Shown piece after piece: positions 34,771 to 45,452 of a stretch of 64,000 nucleotides of DNA. The stretch is taken from NCBI GenBank assembly GCA_026400555.1, contig JAPLOW010000170.1:1-64000 (forward strand). Direction: 5' to 3'. The stretch is from Hyphomicrobiales bacterium. Its GTDB lineage: Bacteria; Pseudomonadota; Alphaproteobacteria; Rhizobiales; Beijerinckiaceae. Positions within the stretch are counted from its first letter, which is position 1. The number at the start of each line of letters is the position of its first letter. The notes below the pieces were generated by a model, which made no database searches, had not been told where the DNA came from, and was given only the letters and a program-made list of their open reading frames with translations. The translations under genes were made by a program, and so were the position numbers.

Positions 34771-35550
34771 ATGATGCAGGATGCACCCGAAAAACTCCGC
34801 GCGGACAACATCAGGAAGCGCTTCGGCGCGGTCGAGGTCCTGAAAGGGATTTCGCTGAGCGCAAGGGCGGGCGATGTGACAGCCATGATCGGCGCCTCGG
34901 GCTCGGGCAAGAGCACGATGCTGCGCTGCCTGAACCTGCTCGAGCGGCCGAACGAAGGACGCATTATTGTCGCGGGCGAAGAACTGAAACTGACCCCCAA
35001 GACGTCCGGCGAGTTGGCGGCGAGCGATCCGAAGCAGTTGCAGCGGATCCGGGCGCGCCTGAGCATGGTCTTCCAGCAGTTCAACCTCTGGGCCCACATG
35101 ACGGCTCTGGAGAATGTCATCGAAGCGCCTATCCGGGTGCTTGGGCTGAGCCGGCCCGACGCGGTGGCGCGCGCCGAGCGCTATCTCGAACGGGTTGGCG
35201 TGGCCCACCGGAAGGCCGCCTACCCGGCCCACATGTCGGGCGGCGAGCAGCAGCGCGTGGCGATCGCCCGCGCCCTCGCCATGGAGCCCGAAGTCATGCT
35301 CTTCGACGAACCGACCTCCGCGCTCGATCCCGAACTGGTCGGCGAGGTCCTGCGCGTCATGCGCAGCCTCGCGGAGGAAGGCCGCACCATGATTGTCGTC
35401 ACGCATGAGATGAGCTTCGCGCGCGAGGTCGCCAACAAGGTGGTGTTCCTGCATGGCGGCCTGATTGAGGAGCAGGGCGTCGCCCGTGAGGTGCTCAGCA
35501 ACCCGCAAACCGAGCGACTGAAGGGCTTTCTGGCCCGCACGCTCGGCTGA
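34771..35550 (+). CDS. Amino-acid ABC transporter ATP-binding protein (HisP-like)
   Basis: A 259-residue ATPase. Walker A is IGASGSGKSTMLRC, the Q-loop VFQQFNLW, the signature MSGGEQQRVAIARAL, Walker B VMLFDEPTSALDPE and the H-loop VVTHEM. The best match is the polar amino-acid class. It starts four bases after the deacylase stop and completes the importer begun at 31225, with the deacylase gene placed between permeases and ATPase. It is convergent with an aldehyde dehydrogenase gene. Confidence 0.95.
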   Translation: MMQDAPEKLRADNIRKRFGAVEVLKGISLSARAGDVTAMIGASGSGKSTMLRCLNLLERPNEGRIIVAGEELKLTPKTSGELAASDPKQLQRIRARLSMVFQQFNLWAHMTALENVIEAPIRVLGLSRPDAVARAERYLERVGVAHRKAAYPAHMSGGEQQRVAIARALAMEPEVMLFDEPTSALDPELVGEVLRVMRSLAEEGRTMIVVTHEMSFAREVANKVVFLHGGLIEEQGVAREVLSNPQTERLKGFLARTLG

Positions 35551-35553
35551 GTG

Positions 35554-37095
35554 CTAGCGCTCTCCGGCGTAGCCGAACGCGGTCGCAGGATGCTCTGCGG
35601 TCTCGACCCAAACGCTCTTGGTCGTCGTATAGGCATGCAGCGCTTCAAGGCCGGACGAACGTCCATGCCCGGACGCGTGCAAGCCGCCGAACGGTGACAT
35701 CACGGAAATCGACTTGTAGCTGTTGATCCAGAACGTCCCGGCCCTGACCTTCGCCGCCACCCGGTGAGCCCGGCCGACATCCCGCGTCCAGACCGCCCCG
35801 GCCAGCCCGAACGCGGTGCTGTTGGCAAGCGACACAGCCTCATCCTCGCTGTCAAAGCTCATGATTGACACAACCGGGCCGAACACCTCCTCGCGTGCGA
35901 TCGTCATGCCCGGCGTCACCGCGTCGAGGACGGTCGGGGCGTAGAAATGGCCGCGCTCAAGGCCCGCCGGCCGCGCCCCGCCAGCCGCCAGGCAGGCCCC
36001 TTCGACCTGGCTCTCCGCCACCATATCACTGATGCGGATCCACTGGCGCTGGTTGCTGATCGGACCGATCTGTGTCGCCTCGTCGAGCGGATCGCCGATC
36101 GGAATACGACCGGCAGCCTGGGCGAGCCTGGTCACCCCCTCCTCGCGGATGGCGCGCTGCACCAGAAGCCGCGAGCCCGCCACGCAGGATTGGCCGGCCC
36201 CAGAAAAGATCGCCGCCTGAGCGCCCATGAGCGCGCGGTCGATGTCGGCATCATCAAAGACGATGTTGGCCGACTTGCCGCCCAGCTCGAGGATCACCGG
36301 CTTGAGGCCCTCAGCGGCGGCCGTCGCGATGACACGCCCCGTTCCGACCGATCCGACGAAGACCACCAGCCGCGTCAGCGGATGGGCCACGGCTGCGGCG
36401 CCCGCCGTGTGGCCGTGTCCCGCCAACACATTGACCAGGCCCCTTGGCGCATCGGTGCGGGCAATCAGCATGCCAAGCGCCAGCGAGGTCAGCGGCGTCA
36501 GTTCCGACGGCTTCAGCACCACCGCATTGCCGGCCGCCAGCGCCGGTGCGATCTGCCAGCCGGCCGTGAAGATCGGCGCGTTCCACGGCGTGATCTGGGT
36601 GACGACACCGTAGGCCTCGCGCCGGACATAGTTGAGATGGCTGGTCGGCACGGGAATGACCGAACCCTCGATCTTGTCGGCCCAGCCGGCATAGTACTCA
36701 AACATCTCGGCGACGCGTCCGACCTCGGCCCGCGCGTCGCGGATGGGCTTGCCCGCCGAGATGGCCTCCATCTCCGCCAGCGCTGCGGCATGCTGGCGTA
36801 CCTGCTGCCCGATGCCCCAGATGATTCGTCCGCGGGCCGAAGCGGTCAGCGCTTGCCAGAGCGGAAAGGCAGCTTCGGCGGCCTGCACAGCGGCGTCCGC
36901 GGCGCCCGCACCGCCATCGGCATAGGCCGACAGCGGCAGCCCGGTGAAGGCGTCCGTAAGCATGATCTGCTCGCCCTCGCCGGCAAGGATGTCGCCCTTG
37001 ATGACGCTGCCTATCTGCCCGTTGGGCAGAAACTGGGACAAGTGCTCGGCCAGTTGTGCCGCGCGGTCCGGGTGCAGCGTGGATTGGCCACTCAT
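35554..37095 (-). CDS. NAD(P)-dependent aldehyde dehydrogenase
   Basis: A 513-residue enzyme of the ALDH superfamily. The catalytic cysteine is in FSGAGQSCVAGSRLLVQ, the general base Glu in VILELGGKSANIVFDD, and the cofactor-binding PWNAPIFTAGWQIAPALAAG near residue 165. The C-terminal GPVVSIMSFDSEDEAVSLAN is standard. Substrate unknown. The start at 37095 overlaps the stop of the next gene upstream on the strand by four bases, so the two enzymes are translationally coupled and likely act on one pathway, with the M81 peptidase gene before them. Confidence 0.92.
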   Translation of the reverse strand: MSGQSTLHPDRAAQLAEHLSQFLPNGQIGSVIKGDILAGEGEQIMLTDAFTGLPLSAYADGGAGAADAAVQAAEAAFPLWQALTASARGRIIWGIGQQVRQHAAALAEMEAISAGKPIRDARAEVGRVAEMFEYYAGWADKIEGSVIPVPTSHLNYVRREAYGVVTQITPWNAPIFTAGWQIAPALAAGNAVVLKPSELTPLTSLALGMLIARTDAPRGLVNVLAGHGHTAGAAAVAHPLTRLVVFVGSVGTGRVIATAAAEGLKPVILELGGKSANIVFDDADIDRALMGAQAAIFSGAGQSCVAGSRLLVQRAIREEGVTRLAQAAGRIPIGDPLDEATQIGPISNQRQWIRISDMVAESQVEGACLAAGGARPAGLERGHFYAPTVLDAVTPGMTIAREEVFGPVVSIMSFDSEDEAVSLANSTAFGLAGAVWTRDVGRAHRVAAKVRAGTFWINSYKSISVMSPFGGLHASGHGRSSGLEALHAYTTTKSVWVETAEHPATAFGYAGER

Positions 37096-37985
37096 GAGGA
37101 CGACCTCGGCCCAGGATGCCACTGCGTGATCCGGTTGAAATCCTCGCCATCCGCGAGCCCAACCGCGCTTTCGCTCCACAATCTGGCCGCCAGTTCCGAC
37201 ATCGGCAGGTTGGCCCCAACCTCCGCGGCAAGCGCCGCCGCTAGCCCGACATCCTTGCGCATCAGCCCCATGGTGAAGCCGGAGTCAAAACCGCCGCTCT
37301 CGATCCAGCGCGGATAATTGACCTCAGAGACCGCGCTGCGGCCCGACGCGGCGTTGACGACCATGAGCACATCCGCGGCCGGCACGCCCGCCGCTTCCGA
37401 CAGGCGCATGGCTTCCGACATGGTCAACAGGTGAGACGCAACCAGCAGATTGTTGACAAGTTTGGCAACATTGCCTGCGCCGGACGGACCGACATGCAGC
37501 ACTTTTGTGCCCATGGCGTCGAGCACGGGCCGGGCTGCGGCGACATGGCTCGCCTCGCCGCCGATCATGATAGCCAGCGTCCCGGCGCTTGCACCTGCCG
37601 GCCCGCCGGACACGGGCGCATCGAGAAAACCGATGGATCTTGCGGCGCACAGGGCTGCCAGGCGCCGCGACGTCGCCGCCTCCGAGGTCGAGGTGTCGAT
37701 GATCACGGAGCCAGCCAAAGCATGGGCCACGAGTCCATCGTCGCCTTCGACCGTCGCCGCGACATGCCTGGCGAGCGGAAGCGAGAGCACCACGGTCGCG
37801 GCGCCGCGCGCCAGCGTGGGCAGATCGTGTGCGATCGTGACGCCAGCGGCCCCGGCGAGGGCGCAGCGCTCCGCCGACAGGTCATAACCAGCGACGGCAA
37901 AGCCCTGTCCCAGCAGGGTGGCGGCCATGCCAAGACCCATGTTGCCGAGGCCGACAACGCCGACGGCCCTGTCTTCGTTCGCCAT
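37092..37985 (-). CDS. Beta-hydroxyacid dehydrogenase (3-hydroxyisobutyrate dehydrogenase family)
   Basis: A 297-residue NAD-dependent enzyme. The Rossmann loop is VGVVGLGNMGLGMAATLLGQ, the substrate motif FLDAPVSGGPAGASAGTLAI, and the catalytic lysine lies in GAGNVAKLVNNLLVAS. The family includes 3-hydroxyisobutyrate, tartronate-semialdehyde and threonate dehydrogenases, and the exact substrate cannot be told. It overlaps the downstream aldehyde dehydrogenase by four bases and begins four bases after the M81 gene. Confidence 0.9.
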   Translation of the reverse strand: MANEDRAVGVVGLGNMGLGMAATLLGQGFAVAGYDLSAERCALAGAAGVTIAHDLPTLARGAATVVLSLPLARHVAATVEGDDGLVAHALAGSVIIDTSTSEAATSRRLAALCAARSIGFLDAPVSGGPAGASAGTLAIMIGGEASHVAAARPVLDAMGTKVLHVGPSGAGNVAKLVNNLLVASHLLTMSEAMRLSEAAGVPAADVLMVVNAASGRSAVSEVNYPRWIESGGFDSGFTMGLMRKDVGLAAALAAEVGANLPMSELAARLWSESAVGLADGEDFNRITQWHPGPRSSS

Positions 37986-37989
37986 GGGG

Positions 37990-39468
37990 TTACAGCACCA
38001 GGGATCCGGCGCCCGGCTTCGGATCGAGCGGATACAGTGGCCGCGTCACCCGCTTGTACGGGTGGGTCGCATACTTCTGCGTCGAGGGTCCCTGCGTCTC
38101 GCTGTACAGGACCCGCGAGGCGATTGGCCCGTAGGCGGCATGGAAATGCTGGGCCGACTTGACGACGATCAGGCTCTTCTTGCGCGGATCGACGCCGACC
38201 AGCGTGAACATCTCGAGGCCAAAGGCCTGCGTGCGGTGGCTGAGCACCACCACATCGATTTCGCCGCCGATGTGGAGACAGGCCATGTCGCCCATCGGGG
38301 TCTTGGCGTCCCCGAAGGACTGCAGGCCATCGCGTGCCAGACCGATCACCTCGACCTCGCAATCAACCGGCTTGTTGGACAATTCGGAGGTCTTGCCGCC
38401 AATGCGCACCCTGAAACGCGCACCCACGCCCATGGTGTGGGCGAAGGCCACCGCCTGCGGGTCCCACATCGGCGCGACGGCGCAATTCTTTACACCGCGC
38501 TTGATCAGCGCCTGCAGCCACATCGTGTTGTCGGACGCAGAGCCTCCGCCGGCATTGTCGGCGGGCTCGGCGATCACGACCGGGCCCTTGGAGGTGTCGA
38601 CCGTGGCGGCCTGCTTCAGCGCCTGCCCGACGCTCAGCAGCTTCGGCGAGGTCTTGCCACGCAGCCCGACGATCTCCTTGCCGAGCCGCGTGGCCAGGGC
38701 GTCACCGGCCTTCTTGTTGTTGTCGGTGTAGACGAGCACCCGTGTGCCCATTTCCGGAACGTCGGCATGCGGGAAGCCGTGCCCGAGCGAGACCGACAGC
38801 ACGCCGTCCTGGCCTTCCAGCGCCGACATGCGGTCAACGAAAGAGCGGGTCGGCTCCATCGTGGTTGGAAAGAAAGCGATCATCCGGCAGTCATAGAGGC
38901 TGGCCACCGGCTTGATCTCGCCGCGGATCGTCTTCAGGACGATGGTGAGGAGTTCCTCCGCCCGCGGCATGAAATCGGTGTGCGGGTATTCCTTGTACAG
39001 GATGATGATGTCCGCAAGGCTGACGCGCTTCTTCGTCAGGTGGCAGTGGGGATCGAGCTCCACGCCGATCACGCATGTCGGGCCGACGATCTTTCGCGCC
39101 CGCTCCAGCACATCGCCCTCGACATCGTCATAGCCCTCGGCAACGAAAGCGCCGTGCATGCCGAGCAGGATGCCGTCGAGCGGCATCGCCGCCTTGATCT
39201 CGTTCAGGATGGTGTCACGCATGTGCTCGTAGGCCGACTTGGCACAGGCGCCCGACGGCTCGGTGCCGAACCCCGATCCCTCGATCAGCGTGAAACCTTC
39301 CTGCCGCGCCCGGCGGCGACCGGCATGCAGCGGCGCCGTATAGTGATGTGGAATCTCGGGGGCCTGCCCCGGACCGTGGTGATAGGCACCCATGAAGCTC
39401 GAAAGGCCAGTGGGGATCGGGGAGAATGTGTTGCTTTCGGTGCCGAGCGAGGCGGTGAACAGGCGCAT
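37990..39468 (-). CDS. M81 family (MlrC-like) metallopeptidase
   Basis: A 492-residue protein with the two M81 domains. N-terminal marks are ASLGTESNTFSPIPTGLSSF and GILLGMHGAFVAEGYDDVEG, then VIGVELDPHCHLT with probable zinc ligands. The C-terminal domain has VIAEPADNAGGGSASDNTMW. The family is named for MlrC of microcystin breakdown, but most members are far from cyanobacteria and have unknown peptide or amide substrates. It heads a run with the two dehydrogenases and diverges from a peptide importer across 174 bases, which suggests peptide use. Confidence 0.88.
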   Translation of the reverse strand: MRLFTASLGTESNTFSPIPTGLSSFMGAYHHGPGQAPEIPHHYTAPLHAGRRRARQEGFTLIEGSGFGTEPSGACAKSAYEHMRDTILNEIKAAMPLDGILLGMHGAFVAEGYDDVEGDVLERARKIVGPTCVIGVELDPHCHLTKKRVSLADIIILYKEYPHTDFMPRAEELLTIVLKTIRGEIKPVASLYDCRMIAFFPTTMEPTRSFVDRMSALEGQDGVLSVSLGHGFPHADVPEMGTRVLVYTDNNKKAGDALATRLGKEIVGLRGKTSPKLLSVGQALKQAATVDTSKGPVVIAEPADNAGGGSASDNTMWLQALIKRGVKNCAVAPMWDPQAVAFAHTMGVGARFRVRIGGKTSELSNKPVDCEVEVIGLARDGLQSFGDAKTPMGDMACLHIGGEIDVVVLSHRTQAFGLEMFTLVGVDPRKKSLIVVKSAQHFHAAYGPIASRVLYSETQGPSTQKYATHPYKRVTRPLYPLDPKPGAGSLVL

Positions 39469-39642
39469 GGGTCACATCCGGATGGCGGGCTGCCGGTTGG
39501 CGGGGATCTGAAATGAAGCCCAATTCCGCGTTGATGACAACGGCGTGGGCCGCATGGCAGTTGTCCCTTGCGCTCTGCCACGACGGCATGCGTTAATCGG
39601 CGAGGTGTTTGTTGAAGCCAAGGTTCATCTGGGAGGGTTACC

Positions 39643-41247
39643 ATGTCCACACGCCGCGAAATCCTGAAAGCCGCAACCGCCGCCAGCGCGCTGATTGCGT
39701 CTCCGTCACTCGTGTTCGCACAGGCCGCGCCAACCCGCGCCAGAACGCTGCGTGCCGTGATGCACGGCGATCTGGCCGCGTTTGATCCGATCTGGACCAC
39801 CGCCAACATGGCTTCCTACCATGGCGGGCTGATCTACGACACGCTGTTCGGCATCGACAGCCAGTACCGCGCCCAGCCGCAAATGGTGCAGAGCTTCAAC
39901 ATCTCCGACGACAGGAAGACCTATACCTTCGTCCTGCGCGATGGCCTGCGCTTCTCATCCGGCGAGGCCGTGACCGCCAAGGACTGCGTGGCCTCGATCC
40001 GGCGCTGGGCAGCCCGCGACGGCGGTGGCCAGCACATGTTCCGGCGCGTCACCGACACGCCTGTCGTCGATGAGAAGACGTTCCGGATCGTGCTGCGCGA
40101 GCCCTACCCGCTGCTGATCGACTGGCTGGCCAAGGCCTCGACCAATGTCTGCTACATCATGCGCGAGAAAGAAGCGCTGACCGATCCGCAGACCCAGATC
40201 ACCGAGTACATCGGCTCCGGCCCCTTCATCTACAATCGTACCGAAAGCCGTCAGGGTGCGCGCTATGTCTATGACCGTAACCCGAATTACGTGCCGCGCT
40301 CCGAGCCAGCCTCATTCATGGCCGGCGGCAAGGTGGCGCGCATGGACCGTGTCATCATGGAAAACATGGCCGACCCGCAGACCCAGGTCGCGGCGCTGCA
40401 GGCCGGTGAGATCGACTTCGTCGAATGGCCGTCGCTGGATCTGATCGATACGCTCGAGAAGGACCGCAACATCAAGCTCGAGGTGATGAACCAGTCCGGC
40501 ACCATGGGCTGGTGCCGGCTGAACCACCTGCACGCGCCCTTCAACAATGTGCTCGCGCGCCGCGCGATGCTCTACCTCACCCACCCGACAGAGGTGATGA
40601 AAGCGACCTTCGGCAACGAGAAATATTATCGCGGCTGCGGCTCCATCTTCGCCTGCAACACGCCCACCGAGAACGACGCCAACACCGACTGGTTCAAGGG
40701 CGGTCAGAACATTGACCGCGCCCGGCAGCTCTTCCGGGAAGCGGGCTATGACGGGCGGCCTGTGGTGATCCTGTCGGCCTCCAATGTGCAGCACATGAGC
40801 AATGCGGGCCTGCTCTACCAGCAGTGGCTGCGGGCTGCCGGCGTCAATGTCGAACTGGTCACGTCGGACTGGGGCGGCGTCGTCGCCCGCCGTGCCAACC
40901 GCAATCCGCCGGATCAGGGCGGCTGGAACATCTTCTTCACCTCGGCCTCCGGCAGCGCCTATTCGAACCCGGTGTCACTGGCCGGTCACGCGTCAAACGG
41001 CGCCAATGCCTGGTTCGGCTGGCCGACCGACGAGAAGAACGAGCAGTTGCGCGACGCCTGGGCTGCGGCTGCCACGCCGGAGGAGCGGATGGCCGCCGCG
41101 CGGGCGATGCAGGAGAACGCCTGGAACTACGTCCCGCATGTCCATTATGGCCAGTGGCTGCAGCCATCCGCCATGCGCGCCAACCTGACCGGCATGATCG
41201 GCATGCCCGAACTGGCGCCGTTCTGGAACGTCGGCCGGACGGGATGA
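39643..41247 (+). CDS. Peptide ABC transporter substrate-binding protein (family 5)
   Basis: A 534-residue periplasmic binding protein of the DppA/OppA class. It has a Tat-like signal (STRREILKAATAASALIASP, cleavage near VFAQA), and family 5 marks such as LRAVMHGDLAAFDPIWTTAN and TFVLRDGLRFSSGEAVTAKD. The start at 39643 follows GGGAGGGTTACC. It opens a complete-looking dpp-type operon with the permeases and ATPases that follow. The neighbouring M81 peptidase suggests a peptide ligand. Confidence 0.93.
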   Translation: MSTRREILKAATAASALIASPSLVFAQAAPTRARTLRAVMHGDLAAFDPIWTTANMASYHGGLIYDTLFGIDSQYRAQPQMVQSFNISDDRKTYTFVLRDGLRFSSGEAVTAKDCVASIRRWAARDGGGQHMFRRVTDTPVVDEKTFRIVLREPYPLLIDWLAKASTNVCYIMREKEALTDPQTQITEYIGSGPFIYNRTESRQGARYVYDRNPNYVPRSEPASFMAGGKVARMDRVIMENMADPQTQVAALQAGEIDFVEWPSLDLIDTLEKDRNIKLEVMNQSGTMGWCRLNHLHAPFNNVLARRAMLYLTHPTEVMKATFGNEKYYRGCGSIFACNTPTENDANTDWFKGGQNIDRARQLFREAGYDGRPVVILSASNVQHMSNAGLLYQQWLRAAGVNVELVTSDWGGVVARRANRNPPDQGGWNIFFTSASGSAYSNPVSLAGHASNGANAWFGWPTDEKNEQLRDAWAAAATPEERMAAARAMQENAWNYVPHVHYGQWLQPSAMRANLTGMIGMPELAPFWNVGRTG

Positions 41248-41299
41248 CCGGGGGCTGGATCGCCGGACCGGTGGCACGGATCATGAATGAGCCCGCTTC

Positions 41300-42241
41300 A
41301 TGCTCGCTTACGTGATCCGCCGCCTGTTTTCGACGCTGCTGGTGATGACGATGGTCGCCGTCTTCGTCTTCCTGCTGCTGCATCTGTCGCCCGGCGATCC
41401 GGCGGCCATCATCGCCGGCGACAACGCGACACCCGAGGCGATCGACGGCATCCGGCTAAAGCTGGGCTTGTCTGACCCGCTGCCGGTGCAGTTTGTGCGC
41501 TGGATCGGCCATGTCCTGCAGGGCGATCTTGGCGTCTCGATCTTCTCGAACGAACCTGTGCTGAAGCTGGTCGGCCAGCGGCTTGAACCGACATTGTCAC
41601 TGGCGCTGACCACGCTTGTGGTGGCGGTGACGCTGGCCATCAGCTTTGGCGTCCTGGCCGCCTGGAAGGCCGGCACCTGGATTGACCGGGTCCTGATGGT
41701 GATCTCGGTCGTGGGCTTCTCCGTCCCGACCTTCGTGGTGGGCTATCTCCTGATCTACCTGTTCGCCATCGAACTGCGCTGGCTGCCCGTGCAAGGCTAC
41801 ACACCCATGAACGAGGGGCTCGATGGCTGGGCACGCAATCTGGTGCTGCCCTCGATGGCACTCGGCCTCGCCTATATCGCGCTGATCGCGCGCATCACCC
41901 GTGCTTCGATGCTCGATGTGCTCTCGGAGGATTATATCCGGACAGCGAAGGCGAAAGGTGTTGCCGATGAATCGATGCTGCTGAAGCACGCGCTGAAGAA
42001 CGCCGGCGTGCCGATCGTCACGATCATCGGCATCGGCGTCGCGCTTTTGATCAGCGGTGTGGTCATCACAGAAACGGTGTTCAACATTCCAGGCATCGGC
42101 CGCCTCGTGGTGGACGCCATCGCCAAGCGTGACTATCCGATCATCCAGGGCGTGATCCTGATCTTTTCCGGCGTCTACGTGCTGGTGAACCTTCTGGTTG
42201 ATCTCACCTATACCATCATCGACCCCCGGATCAGGTATTGA
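41300..42241 (+). CDS. Peptide ABC transporter permease DppB-like
   Basis: A 313-residue permease with about six helices. DppB marks are LAYVIRRLFSTLLVMTMVAV at the N-terminus, HLSPGDPAAIIAGDNATPEA, and the EAA loop DVLSEDYIRTAKAKGVADES followed by KHALKNAGVPIVTIIG. Length is normal. It follows the binding-protein gene by about 50 bases, and the next permease starts five bases after it. Confidence 0.93.
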   Translation: MLAYVIRRLFSTLLVMTMVAVFVFLLLHLSPGDPAAIIAGDNATPEAIDGIRLKLGLSDPLPVQFVRWIGHVLQGDLGVSIFSNEPVLKLVGQRLEPTLSLALTTLVVAVTLAISFGVLAAWKAGTWIDRVLMVISVVGFSVPTFVVGYLLIYLFAIELRWLPVQGYTPMNEGLDGWARNLVLPSMALGLAYIALIARITRASMLDVLSEDYIRTAKAKGVADESMLLKHALKNAGVPIVTIIGIGVALLISGVVITETVFNIPGIGRLVVDAIAKRDYPIIQGVILIFSGVYVLVNLLVDLTYTIIDPRIRY

Positions 42242-42245
42242 AGCC

Positions 42246-43108
42246 GTGAGTGTCGCCACAGCCCCGGCCCGATCCGTTCCACGTTTCCACCCATGGCGCT
42301 TCGTCCGGCGCAACCCGACGCTGGTCGCCGGCGCAGTCATCCTCATCCTCATGGCCCTGCTGGCGGTCTTCGCGCCGCTGATCGCGGGCGACCCGATCAG
42401 GATGCAGCCCGCACAGCGCCTGCGTCCACCATCGGCTGTGAACTGGCTCGGCACGGACAGCCTTGGCCGCGATGTCTTCGCCCGCACCGTCTATGGCGCA
42501 CGTGTGTCACTCATGGTGGGTCTTACGGTCGCCTTCCTGTCGGTCGGGATCGGACTGATGATCGGCCTGCTCGCCGGTTTCTTCCGCACGGCCGACACCA
42601 TCGTCATGCGCTTCATGGACGGGTTGATGGCAATTCCGGCCATCCTTCTTGCCATTGCGCTGGTCTCGCTCACCCGCGCCAGCGTTACGACAGTGATTGT
42701 GGCAATCATGATCCCGGAGATTCCGCGTGTGGTGCGGCTGGTCCGCTCGGTGGTGCTCAGCGTGCGCGAGGCGCCCTATGTCGAGGCCGCAGTCGCGGGC
42801 GGCGCACCGACCTGGAAGATTCTGCTCCGCCACATCATGCCATCGACATTTCCGCCGCTGATCGTGCAGGCGACCTATATCTGCGCCTCCGCGATCCTGA
42901 TCGAGGCGTCGCTGTCCTTCCTCGGCGCCGGGACGCCGCCGGACATTCCGACCTGGGGCAACATGGTCGCATCCTCGCGCCTGTTCCTCAGCCGCGCGCC
43001 CTGGACGATCTTCGCGCCCGGCCTGGCGCTCGCGCTCGTCGTGCTGGCCGTCAATCTCGTCGGTGACGGCCTGCGTGACCGGCTGGACCCCCGGCTTACG
43101 AGGCGCAT

Positions 43109-43112
<4 letters not shown>
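42246..43112 (+). CDS. Peptide ABC transporter permease DppC-like
   Basis: A 288-residue permease. The DppC pattern includes [20 protein letters not shown], the EAA loop [20 protein letters not shown] followed by [15 protein letters not shown], and the end [17 protein letters not shown] at 42246 is chosen because the longer frame runs back into dppB. The stop overlaps the start of the following ATPase gene (GTGA), which indicates coupling. Confidence 0.92.
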
Positions 43113-44167
<1,055 letters not shown>

Positions 44168-45029
44168 TCCCGGCGACCGCCGGCACGATCAGGCTGCACG
44201 GCACCGACATCACGGGCCTGTCGCGCACCCAGATGCAGCCCTGGCGCAAACGCATCCAGATGGTGTTCCAGGACCCGTCCGCCTCGCTCAATCCGCGCCT
44301 CACGGCCGGCGCGGTCGTGTCCGAGCCGCTCGAGAACTTCGGCGACATTCCGGCTTCGGAACGCAGTGACCGCACCATCGCGCTGCTCAAGAAGGTCGGC
44401 CTCAGCAGCGACGCCATGCACAAGTATCCGTTCGAGTTTTCGGGCGGCCAGAAGCAGCGATTGGGGATCGCCCGCGCGCTCGCCCTCAACCCGAGCGTGA
44501 TCGTGGCGGACGAGCCGGTCTCGGCGCTCGACGTTTCGGTGCAAGCGCAGGTGCTCAACCTGATGATGGACCTGCAGGAGGAGTTCGGCCTCGCCTACCT
44601 GTTCGTCAGCCACGACCTCGGTGTCGTTGAGCATATCGGCCACCGCATCGCCGTGATGTATCTCGGCCGCATTGTCGAGGTGGCGGACCGGGACGCGATC
44701 TTCGCCAATCCGCGCCATCCTTACACGCGCGCCCTGATCTCGGCGGCACCCCTGCCCGATCCGCGCGCCAGGCGCGAGAAACTGGTGATCGAGGGCGATG
44801 TGCCATCACCCCAGAACCCGCCGCCCGGCTGCCACTTCCACACACGTTGCCCGTTTGCGGTGGCACGCTGCAGGGTCGACAACCCCGCGCTGCGGACCCT
44901 GAAGGATGGCCGGCTGGCGGCCTGCCATCTCGAGGAATAGCACCGCCCGCTCCCGCGCATGCGCCAAGCTTTAACGCTGTGGCGCGATACTGCGAGGCGA
45001 TTGCCGGGGCTGGTGGTAGTTTGCAGCCC

Positions 45030-45413
45030 ATGCCGGCAGCCTCCTCGATCTCCTTTCTTCCGCTCATCCTGTTCACCGTGCTCACCAACGCGGCGGCCCA
45101 GATCATGCTCAAGAAGGGCATGACCGGCCTCGGCCCGCTCGACATCGGCGCCGACGGGCTGATCGGCACCGTGTTCAGGGTTGTGTTCAATCCCTTCGTC
45201 TTTCTGGGACTCAGCACCTTCGTCATCAGCATGGCCTCGCACCTGATCGTCCTGTCGCGGGTGCAGCTTTCCTACGCCTATCCGTTCCTGAGCCTCGCCT
45301 ATGTGGTGGTGGCCGCCTACAGCTATTTCTTCTTCGCCGAAGACGTGGGCCTGGCCCGTCTCGCCGGCATTGGCCTGATCGTTGCGGGAACCATCCTGAT
45401 TGCCCAAAGCTGA
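45030..45413 (+). CDS. SMR/EamA-like small four-helix transporter
   Basis: A 127-residue protein with four hydrophobic segments, the size and plan of a small multidrug resistance or ArnE/ArnF-like half-transporter. Marks include ILFTVLTNAAAQIMLKKGMT (helix 1), SRVQLSYAYPFLSLAYVVVA (helix 3) and GLARLAGIGLIVAGTILIAQ (helix 4). ArnEF-type members flip lipid-linked sugars across the inner membrane. The start at 45030 gives this plan; the frame is open further upstream without protein-like sequence. It lies 39 bases before an SDR epimerase gene, which suits a glycan role, but drug export is possible. Confidence 0.75.
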   Translation: MPAASSISFLPLILFTVLTNAAAQIMLKKGMTGLGPLDIGADGLIGTVFRVVFNPFVFLGLSTFVISMASHLIVLSRVQLSYAYPFLSLAYVVVAAYSYFFFAEDVGLARLAGIGLIVAGTILIAQS

Positions 45414-45452
45414 CCGGCCAGACGGCCTGATTGAAGACAGGATTGTTACAAC

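Noticed and set aside
44847-45029. Longer N-terminus for the SMR-like protein
   Set aside because: It overlaps the end of the dpp ATPase gene out of frame and lacks membrane-protein character; the four-helix plan starts at 45030.
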